Shown here piece by piece: positions 56,271 through 64,000 of a DNA stretch of 64,000 bases (its first letter is position 1; each line of letters begins with the position of its first letter). This DNA comes from Wolbachia endosymbiont (group B) of Germaria angustata (GTDB lineage Bacteria > Pseudomonadota > Alphaproteobacteria > Rickettsiales > Anaplasmataceae), in assembly GCF_964026725.1 (NCBI RefSeq), contig NZ_OZ034691.1, positions 682,001 through 746,000 of the forward strand. The letters run 5' to 3'. Under the pieces are notes generated by a model. It searched no databases, was not told the origin of the DNA, and saw only the letters and a program-made list of their open reading frames with translations. The translations under genes and the position numbers were made by a program.

Positions 56271-57218
56271 ATGGCTTTTTCTAAATTTCTTGATCCCAAA
56301 AATGACTTGAGCTTTAAAAAGATCTTTGGCTCTGAAAAGAATAAAAATATCCTCATTCACTTCCTCAACGATATCTTAGGTTTTTCTAGTTCTGATCAAA
56401 TAATGGAAATTGAATTCCTTAGTACTATTATGGATCCTGAAATTGCCTCTGACAAACAAAGCATTGTTGATGTTCTTTGCAAAGACTCTATTGGTAATAG
56501 ATTTGTCATCGAAATGCAGCTCGCTCGTGATAAGGGCTTTGAAAAACGCGCTCAACTTTATGCTGCTAAGGCTTACTCAAGACAATTAGATAAATCTGGT
56601 AATTATATTGATCTTCAGAAAGTCTTCTTTATTGCTATTTCCAATTGTAACCTTCTGCCTGAAGAAGTTGACTATATTTCTACTCATAATATACGTGATA
56701 TCAAAACCAATGGTCATTACTTAAAAGATCTACAATTTGTCTTTATTGAGTTGCCTAAATTTACAAAAAATAGAGTAGAGCAGTTAGAGAATACTACAGA
56801 AAGATGGTGTTTCTTTTTTAAATACGCAGAGGAAACAACTGATGAAGATCTGAAAAAGATAGCAGCAGAAGCTCCGATAATAAAGCTAGCATATGATGAA
56901 TTGGACAGGTTTCGCTGGAATGAAAAGGATTTGATCGCATATGAAGAAAGAATATTGAGCGTGCAGAAAGAAAACGCTATCCTTGCTCAAAAACTCGATG
57001 ATGCTAAACATGAAGGTAGACAAGAAGGTAGACAAGAAGGTAGACAAGAAGGTAGACAAGAAGGCATCCACATCGGCCATCAAAAAGGTAAAATTGAAGG
57101 TAAAATTGAAGGTAAAATTGAAGTAGCGAAAAACTCACTTAAGGCCGGTGTTTCTATTGATGTTATCGCTGAAATAACCGGCCTTTCTTTAGATGAGATC
57201 AAAAAATTAAGAGACTAA
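56271..57218 (+). CDS. Rpn family recombination-promoting nuclease, copy 2
   Basis: 315 aa, paralogue of 40323-41198. FLDPKNDLSFKKIFGSEKNK, DKQSIVDVLCKDSIG, FVIEMQLARDKGFEKRAQLY. It differs mainly in the C-terminal tail, where repeated GRQE units and KIEG units (see repeat at 57012-57122) lengthen the helix. Intact. Followed by an IS256-type element 77 bp downstream. Confidence 0.9.
   Translation: MAFSKFLDPKNDLSFKKIFGSEKNKNILIHFLNDILGFSSSDQIMEIEFLSTIMDPEIASDKQSIVDVLCKDSIGNRFVIEMQLARDKGFEKRAQLYAAKAYSRQLDKSGNYIDLQKVFFIAISNCNLLPEEVDYISTHNIRDIKTNGHYLKDLQFVFIELPKFTKNRVEQLENTTERWCFFFKYAEETTDEDLKKIAAEAPIIKLAYDELDRFRWNEKDLIAYEERILSVQKENAILAQKLDDAKHEGRQEGRQEGRQEGRQEGIHIGHQKGKIEGKIEGKIEVAKNSLKAGVSIDVIAEITGLSLDEIKKLRD
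57012..57122 (+). repeat. 12-bp coding microsatellites in the Rpn gene
   Basis: GAAGGTAGACAA occurs four times in tandem (57012-57059), and GGTAAAATTGAA three times (57087-57122). Both encode four-residue repeats (EGRQ and GKIE) and keep the frame, so unit gain or loss alters tail length without breaking the gene. Confidence 0.9.
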
Positions 57219-57295
57219 CTTAGCTTTATCCTGAATCAAATGACCTTGAATAGAAGTATTACTTAAATAACTTTGTGACCACTAACTTTTATATT

Positions 57296-58633
57296 GGGAG
57301 TGTTAAATAAACTGTGTCAAGCCGCATTTTTTTAGTTCAACTCAATTTTCAGTCTGTTGGGAAAGAAAATGTCAAGTTGAGACATAGTTAATGCCCAATT
57401 AGGCAAAGCTGTAGTCCACTTTTGCTCTACCTTTTTTTATAGCACAATATACCTGTTTGTACAAGGCATTTGTACTGGTAAATGAACCTTTAGTTTTAGT
57501 AAATTTCCTGATTTGTCTATGCAACCCCTCAATTGGATTGGTGGTGTAAATCATCTTCCTAACTGGCCCAGAATACTTAAAATAACTAGATAAATTTTCC
57601 CAATTGTTTTGCCATGATTTTGTAACCAAGGGATATTTTTCACTCCATTTTTCTTCCAGCTCAAGCAAATAATTCTTAGCAATCTCTTTACTTGAAGCAC
57701 GATATATTTTTTTCAAATCATTTATGAAAACTTTTACATCTTTGCTAGATACATACTTCAGTGAATTCCTTATCTGATGCACTATGCATAGCTGTACTTC
57801 TGCTTTAGGAAATACACTATTTATAGCGATAGGAAAGCTTTTTAGCCCATCAATACAGGCAATTAGAATATCTTCTACTCCTCTTTCTTTGAGGTCATTT
57901 AGTACTCCCAACCAGAACTTCACTTTCAGCCAAATAAAAACCTAATACTTCTTTTCTGCCATTTTGATTTATGCCCAATATATTATATATACATTTACTT
58001 ATGCAATGTCCGTCCTCCTTGACCTTAAAAAACATGCCATCCATAAATACTATTGGATACACTGATTGCAGTGGGCGGCTGCGCCATTCATTGATTACTG
58101 GTAGCAGTTTATCGGTAATACTAGATATCTCTGCTGCTGATATTTTGTGGTCATATATTTCCTCAACATGTGAAGCTATATCTCTGTATCCCATGCCACT
58201 GGCATATGTGCTTAAGACCTTTGCTTCAAGTTCTGGATGTAGGCTTGTTTGTCTTTTTTTTGACTATTTGCGGTTCAAAACTTCCCTCCCTATCTCTTGG
58301 TGTTAGCAGCTCAAATGAACCTGCACTTGTCCGCAAAGTCTTTCCATCCCTCCCATTTCTGCGATTATTTTCCTCGCTTTCAACAGACAAGTGGCTTTCT
58401 ATCTCACCTTCCAGACTTGCCTCCAACAGCTTTTTATAAATGGTGTTAATGCTCCATCTCTTCCCGTTAGCGGTCTACCTTCTCTGATAGATGATAAAAT
58501 ATTTGTTTCTAATTCTTTATAGTCTACCAATCCGGTAGTTCTGTTTGCTATTTTTTGACTCATGTCAAACCTCCATTTTTATATCAATTTATTACTTTTC
58601 TTTTCGGCTTGACACAGTTTATTTAACACTCCC
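57296..58633 (-). mobile_element. IS256-family insertion sequence (1338 bp) with TIRs and TSD
   Basis: Perfect 29-bp terminal inverted repeats: GGGAGTGTTAAATAAACTGT... at 57296-57324 and its reverse complement at 58605-58633. An 8-bp direct repeat TTTATATT flanks the element (57288-57295 and 58634-58641), the target duplication expected for IS256. The element carries one degraded Mutator-type transposase on the minus strand. Confidence 0.95.
57332..58563 (-). pseudogene. IS256/Mutator-type transposase, multiply frameshifted
   Basis: Starts at ATG 58563 (MSQKIANRTTGLVDYKELE). Seen in order: LEASLEGEIESHLSVESEEN, ASGMGYRDIASHVEEIY, MDGMFFKVKEDGHCISKCIY (first Asp), CIDGLKSFPIAINSVFPKAE (second Asp), VHQIRNSLKYVS, YTTNPIEGLHRQIRKFTKT, and the C-terminal TTALPNWALTMSQLDIFF. 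Four lesions: T5 near 58433 (six expected), A8 on the coding strand near 58250-58257 (seven expected), a short deletion near 57900-57920 in the SEGAKFW region, and T7 near 57429-57435 (six expected). The element cannot move by itself. Confidence 0.92.
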
Positions 58634-58706
58634 TTTATATTTGCGCTCTCTAAAATATTTATTTTTTAACTACTCCTTTGTAGCTTTCCTCCCTCTTTTT
58701 TACCTC

Positions 58707-61700
58707 CTATCGACCTACTCTTCTCAAAACTTTTTCTCTTAATTTTGCTATAGGATTAATAAACTCAGTGCTTGGTGAAATAATTTCTTCAGTAGTAAAA
58801 GGCTTGACGTTTTTCTCAAGATCATTTTTAACTTGATCCGCTTTAGCAACAACACCATTGATAACTTCTTTATCTTCTTCTGAGTTTTGCTTATTTTTTG
58901 CTGCACGAGAAGAGTCACCAAGCAGTGGAGAGATAACATAATCTGCAGCTTCTTTTGCCAATTTTATATTTTCCCTTTGTGACAAAATCTCTAGCTCATT
59001 TAAGTCATTTTTACACACACTTTTAGCCCTAGCTTCTTGCCAATCTAAATATAGTTTTCTATGATTTTGTAATTCCTTGCTCTCTTCAACGTTAAAGCTA
59101 CTATTAACCCTACACTTCAATAACTCAGTAGGAATAATAGAGGTATCACACTCTTCTACTCTATAATAATGATTATTATACATTCCAATTCTTTTAATTA
59201 TACTCTGCAAATAAGATTGTACCTTCTCTATATCTTTTAAATCATCTTTTGTGAATTGAAAAGATTTGTCTTTTAAATTTTTCCTGAATTTTCTCAAATT
59301 CTCTACTTTATCTTGATTGTTTTCTTCTGGATAAATCCGATCAAGTAACTTGAGCAAATAATCACCTTTCATCAGTGGTGATGTTATTTTATCAAATAAC
59401 TTAAGATACACTGGATGTTTTAAACATGCACTCATATGCTCTAAATAATTATTGAAGCTCTTAGTGTCAGTTTCGTCTTGTGGTTTTTCTTTTTGTTGAT
59501 AAACTTCATTAAATTTCTGATTTAACAAATTAATCGCTTCAATATTTTTAACGCTATATTTTTCTATAATATGAGCATAAGTATCCACATTAGGATCACT
59601 TTTTAATCGATTAACTTTCTTTAAAAAATAATTATAAGTACTCCTTGTTTCCAAGTAATACGTGAAACGATTAAAGAGATATTCAACTATCATTAAAGCT
59701 TTTAGCAGCATATTAAGTGTTTTCATGCCAAAACCCTGGCAATCATCTCTTAATTCTTTTTCATAATTATTAAGCTTTCTTCGTACATGTTTTAATACAT
59801 CAATAAATTCCTTCTTACTTTTATTGAAGTCATGCCCATTGATATTGTAAACTTCTATAAACGAATTTAAGGCAATTTCAATACTTTGATTAGCCAGATC
59901 ATCAATTCTTTTCAGGCTTTTTATTTCCCGATTAATATAACCTATTATCTCCGTTGCAAGTTTATTTCCATAAGCTTGTTGATTTGATAATCTTACTACT
60001 GATTTATTGTAGGCATCAATATAATCTCCTTTTTTGAGTAGGTTTATGTCAAAGCTCAATTCACCACTCGAATAGCAAAAGAATGTAGAGTGTCTATTAG
60101 AATTTAGGCATCTAAGTCTACCTGGAGCTTGAATAAGTTGTGCAGGCTTGTTGAGATCAGTAGATGTTGGATCTATTAACATTCCAACATGTTGTAAATT
60201 AATATCATTATATCCCTGTACTTTGGTAGGATTTACATCATTACCAACTAATCCCATGCGGCACAAAGCATGATAATCCTTTTCTTCTTTCAATAAACCC
60301 TTATATAAATCCTCTAGCTCATCTTCTGATAAATTGTCAATTGCTAACTGAGCTAATTGTTTCTGGTTTAAGTCTTCTAAAATTCTTTTTTTATGATAGT
60401 TGATAGAAAAATCATCCTTCTCAGTTCTTGCTTTCTTGAGTTCCTTAGCATGATATGTATCTAGGTTAATTAGATCTTCACATACGCTTTGATTATCACT
60501 CAGGGACAATTTCTTTTTTACAAGCTCTAATTCTTCTAATGGTTGGCCACTTATATAGTCTGAAAGCTTACTCTTAAGATCTGCCGCAGATAAATTGGCT
60601 GAGCGATTTAAATTTTCTAATTTTACTTTGTGCTTATTTTCGTAACAAAAATCTTTTAGTGCTTCTAATGGATATTCTTTTCTATTACAAGAATACAAAG
60701 GGCTGGTCAACCAGTAATAAGTCAGCTTACTACCATTTTTTAATGTCATTCCAAGTACTTCCCCAAGATCTTCAAGTAGATTTTTCTCATTTTTGCCTAG
60801 GGGTGTAGATTCTTTGCGCTCACTTTTTTTTTCCTTACTCAACCCGCTTAAAGAATTAATAAACTCTGTTCTTTCAGCAGCTACTTCTTTTCCTAGCTGG
60901 CAGAATTCATCTATTTTACTTTCTTCTACTCCATAATATTCAAGATAGTCCCTTACTACAGCATAATTGCCGCCACTTAGTAAATCTACTAGCTTTTCAG
61001 GGACTTTTTCTAATTTTTTGGATGGCATCAAGAGATGAAGTTTTTTATCTTGGTTTCAGTTTCTTATCAATCTTATGAATAAATCAGGGTCTTTATTTTC
61101 TTTTAGAGCATCAATTACACATTTCATATGCTGAACAAGCTCTTTCTTCAATTTATCGCTTTGAACACCTTGGTCTTTAACATATGTTTCTAAATCATGA
61201 TTATTGTCTAGCGCCGCTTTAACTTCTTTTACTAAGCCTTTCAAATCTGCACACCTCTTTTCATCAAGCTCGTGTCTATTTAGACCCGTTAAGCATGAAA
61301 GTGTATTCTCAATTATTCCATGCATTACACGAGATACAGAATAATCAGCAATACCACTGAAGTCATAACATTCTTTTACAATTTTCGATGCTTTTTCTTT
61401 TTTAATATTGAACTGCTTAGAAATTTGCTCTGTTATAAGAGTAAATTTTTTTGATTTGGTTACTAGCTTATAGTCTGGTTTGGGTTCGAATATTCGCTGT
61501 AAGAAATCACAAATCTTCGATCCACTAAACTCTGGTAAAGTTTCGTTTCTATCATATTCCAATATTTTTTTCAGATTATCTATCTGCTTATTTGACTCAG
61601 CTAAAATCAATGCTGGTTCACTAATTACGCTTTGAACATTTCTACACAAATAATTCTCTACTTCTTTTTTTAATTCATCGTCTGTTAAATTTGCATTGTT

Positions 61701-63008
61701 ATATTGATCGTTTTTTTCCGGCTTAAAATCTACATACTCTTCAATGCCATTAGAGTATTCTTTTGCTAGATCCTTACTTTTTACTTTGGTATGAACTTGT
61801 AAATTTAAAGCTCCATATACATCTGACTTCATTTTATCTGTCAAAGAAAGAGTTTTAAGTAACCCATCATTTCCTTTAATATCTCTATGAGTGCTTATTG
61901 AAGGCGTTGCACTTAAAAACAGCGTAGGCACAAGTGCAGACAAAAGCCCCATACGATATTTATACAACTCCTGCTCTGCCACTCGGTGCTCTTCATCAAA
62001 GGACAGAGATATAGATTTTTTAGTATTTAGCTCAAATTCTTGACCATTAATTGTAACTTTACCACCTTGAATTTTATATTCTTTGTTATCAAACTGAATT
62101 TTATCCGCAAGAATCACAAAATCCTTACCATCTATATTTATTTTTCCATTTCTTATTTCAAATCTTTTGTCTCCAATGTTGAGAGCTTTTATAATACCAG
62201 GAAGCTGTCCAAGACCTATTGCCTCTAGAAATTGATTCCAATTTTTCATCAAGCTTTCGCTGCTCAATATATAGCACCCTTTATTATCGCTTATCTCTTT
62301 CAACTCAATATCTTCAATATCGGAGTCAGATAATACTTTTTTCCAGTCATCGCGTTTCTGTGTTACAAGATCTTCATTAGGTGCTAGAGATATGTAAGGT
62401 ACATCCATTAGCCTAGCAGGCAAATATTCAACAAGTAGTTCTATGAATGTTTTTCCAGTTCCTGTTGCAAGCGCAAACTCTTTAGTTGGACTCTTACCTT
62501 CTTTTAAGTGTTCTATTGTTTCTTTGATGTAAGATAAATGTTGTGGAAATATTATAATTTTACCAAGCCCACCTACTGTTGCACTTTTTTCTTTACCTTT
62601 GATTGTTACACTATAATGGTGATTACCTTTCTTATCTCTGCTGATTGTTAACTCATGCTGTGTGTACAAAGTAAGTAGATCCTCGTCAGTGTAATCTTTC
62701 GTATCTTTAATATCTACCGAAGAAGGATCACTTTCATCAAATTTAACACTGTATGTACCTTCTTCCTTCTTCGTTAAAGTTACACCAATTTCTCTTTCAC
62801 GTATTGTTACTTTATCATTTATTTCATCTTTATTGCTACTCAACAGACTTTCTATTTTTTCTTTTATTTTCTTTGCAGCTTGAGGAGTTTTGCTATTTAA
62901 TTCAATTGACAGCAAGATTCCCAAGTAAGTCTTTTCTAGCCCTTCTATATTTCTCTTTTTTGAATCGTCATCAAACTTTGTGAATATTTGCGCAGATGAA
63001 TGTACCAT
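58707..63008 (-). pseudogene. Very large SF2 helicase-like protein gene interrupted by one TGA
   Basis: From ATG 63008 (MVHSSAQIFTKFDDD) one frame of about 1430 codons runs to 58707, broken only by TGA at 61056-61058. The N-terminal part has Walker A (ATGTGKTFIELLVEYLP), DEEH-type Walker B (SLSFDEEHRV) and motif III (TLFLSATPS). After the stop the same frame carries motif V/VI (HVGMLIDPTSTDLNKPAQL, then IQAPGRLRCLN). The helicase core is therefore split by the stop, which argues for one gene. The C-terminal 500 residues are helical and unrecognised. An ATP-dependent nucleic-acid or protein-remodelling role is inferred. Readthrough of TGA is possible but unproven. Confidence 0.75.
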
Positions 63009-63323
63009 GTTTTTACCTTTAAAATACAGTGTTAATCTTTTAATAATATAGGAAATTAAATAATTAATCAATATATTTAATTAATGAATTACAAAATAAT
63101 CATAAATTTTTCTATTATTTCCAAATGAATTAGTATTAACTCTTTAATGTACATTAGTAAAAACCCAAATAATATAACCATTGATAACAATAAAAACCAA
63201 AGGTCGTGAGAACTGTTTTTCTTTGAATTTGCAGGTCTAGTTTATTAATTAATTTAAAGTATTGCATTCTATCTTTATTTATATTTTTATTAAAATAATA
63301 AATTAACTATAGAGAGGTATATA
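63009..63323. promoter_or_regulatory. Divergent AT-rich intergenic region
   Basis: 315 bp between the divergent starts of the helicase-like gene and the membrane-protein gene. Extremely AT-rich, with no frame. It must contain two promoters facing outwards; I cannot assign -35/-10 boxes with confidence. Confidence 0.5.
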
Positions 63324-64000
63324 ATGAAAAGTATATTTAATAAAGCTAATGCACCTTATCTTGTGAGTGGTGCTTTGGCTACTTCGGCTTTATTGGCATC
63401 AGGAGTATTTGCTGTAGCTCCTTACATTGTTTTTTTAGCTCCAGTTGCAGCTTTGAGTGTTGGTCTTCCACTTATTGTTGTTGATGCTGTGTTTTCTTTT
63501 GTAACTATTGCATTTTCATGTGCTGCAATTAGTAAAAACAACACTATTGCTGAGAAAAAAGATCAACTTAATCAACAAAGTAATGAGATTGCTAGCCTAA
63601 AAAAGCAACTTGATGAGAAAGAAATTGACGTACGAAATTACAAAAACTCAGAAGAAGGTAATTCTGCTTCTAGGTTAGCAAAAGCAGCAGTAGCAGGAAC
63701 AATGGCAACAGGAGGAATAGTAGGAGTGATGTTAGTAGGAATAACAGGAGGGATGTTAGGAGCAATAGTAGGACAATCAATATTAGGAGTATATGTTGAC
63801 AATTCTAAAGAAGGAGAAGCACGGAGAAAAGCGACTGTTGATAATGCTGTACATGTTTGGGATGTATCGCAATCGGCGTTTGGCGTTGTTAAAAGTAGTG
63901 TGAAATATACTTGTGGTAGCATTATTGAGTGTTCAAAAAGTAGCATTAACAGTGTAGGAACCGTCTTGAAAAGTGTTCTTGATGTCATTGCTTATCCCAC
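63324..64000 (+). CDS. Membrane protein of unknown function, 3'-truncated by window end
   Basis: Open from ATG 63324 (AGAGAGG site upstream) through the window end, at least 225 codons. Two N-terminal membrane helices (YLVSGALATSALLASGVFAV; IVFLAPVAALSVGLPLIVV), a coiled-coil stretch (EKKDQLNQQSNEIASLKKQL), then a Gly/Ala-rich membrane segment (AAVAGTMATGGIVGVMLVG). No family recognised. Placed divergently from the helicase-like gene, it may share regulation. Confidence 0.7.
   Translation, partial: MKSIFNKANAPYLVSGALATSALLASGVFAVAPYIVFLAPVAALSVGLPLIVVDAVFSFVTIAFSCAAISKNNTIAEKKDQLNQQSNEIASLKKQLDEKEIDVRNYKNSEEGNSASRLAKAAVAGTMATGGIVGVMLVGITGGMLGAIVGQSILGVYVDNSKEGEARRKATVDNAVHVWDVSQSAFGVVKSSVKYTCGSIIECSKSSINSVGTVLKSVLDVIAYP

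Noticed and set aside
57012-57122. Short regularly spaced repeats that might suggest CRISPR
   Set aside because: The units are contiguous 12-bp coding repeats without spacers, inside an Rpn gene. No CRISPR array or cas gene is seen anywhere in the window.
61056-61058. TGA as a sense codon (recoded Trp)
   Set aside because: TGA ends intact genes such as gpX at 44520, and the known lineage uses the standard code, so a general recoding is excluded. Only local readthrough or mutation remains.

Overview
The window is AT-rich alphaproteobacterial DNA and reads as a Wolbachia chromosome carrying a rearranged, degraded WO-type prophage. Support: reduced rickettsial-style housekeeping genes scattered singly or in pairs (rlpA, ubiH-like, coaD, cdsA-uppS, sucB, fabI, ychF, glpX, tatA, an Fe3+-type ABC ATPase), abundant ankyrin genes, short palindromic repeats in intergenic DNA, a P2-like contractile-tail module followed by ankyrin and patatin genes, tandem double-XRE regulators with RadC and MutL, a ParB-methyltransferase, IS110/IS256 elements and a group II intron. 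I cannot name the strain from sequence alone.

Layout. Positions 1-24267 are chromosomal: core genes interleaved with lineage-specific, mostly unrecognised genes. Several of these are broken, including a nuclear-signal-bearing OTU-protease-like gene at 14977-16430. Two tRNAs (Phe-GAA, Arg-CCU) are present. Position 24268 begins an IS110 element that abuts exoD and marks the host/prophage edge. From 25932 to 36557 lies an accessory block: two pieces of an ankyrin gene, two halves of a group II intron, a terminase-small-like gene, a repeat-rich membrane protein, a ParB-methyltransferase, a RuvC-like nuclease and an unknown overlapping gene pair. This block is bounded by two near-identical IS110 copies in opposite orientation. 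From 38605 to 45484 comes the tail operon (sheath, tube, E/E', tape measure, U, X, D), interrupted by an Rpn nuclease gene. It is followed by an ankyrin gene, a small membrane protein and a patatin. From 47315 to 56064 the minus strand carries three double-XRE regulators, another IS110-family transposase, a broken unknown gene, radC and mutL. From 56271 to the end there are a second Rpn gene, an IS256-family element with clear 29-bp TIRs and an 8-bp target duplication, a very long SF2-helicase-like gene cut by one TGA, and a truncated membrane-protein gene on the plus strand.

How it fits together. Tail genes are present, but head, baseplate and integrase genes are not seen here, so this is not a complete phage. 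The strongest structural result is that re-inverting 26845-29151 restores an uninterrupted 415-codon intron reverse transcriptase. It also puts the two ankyrin fragments on either side of one 1862-nt intron whose removal restores the ankyrin frame. The present state is therefore an ankyrin gene with an intron split inside domain IV by an inversion. The second theme is decay by single-base slips in short homopolymers. These occur almost only in accessory genes and include two in mutL itself, while the housekeeping genes in the same window stay open.
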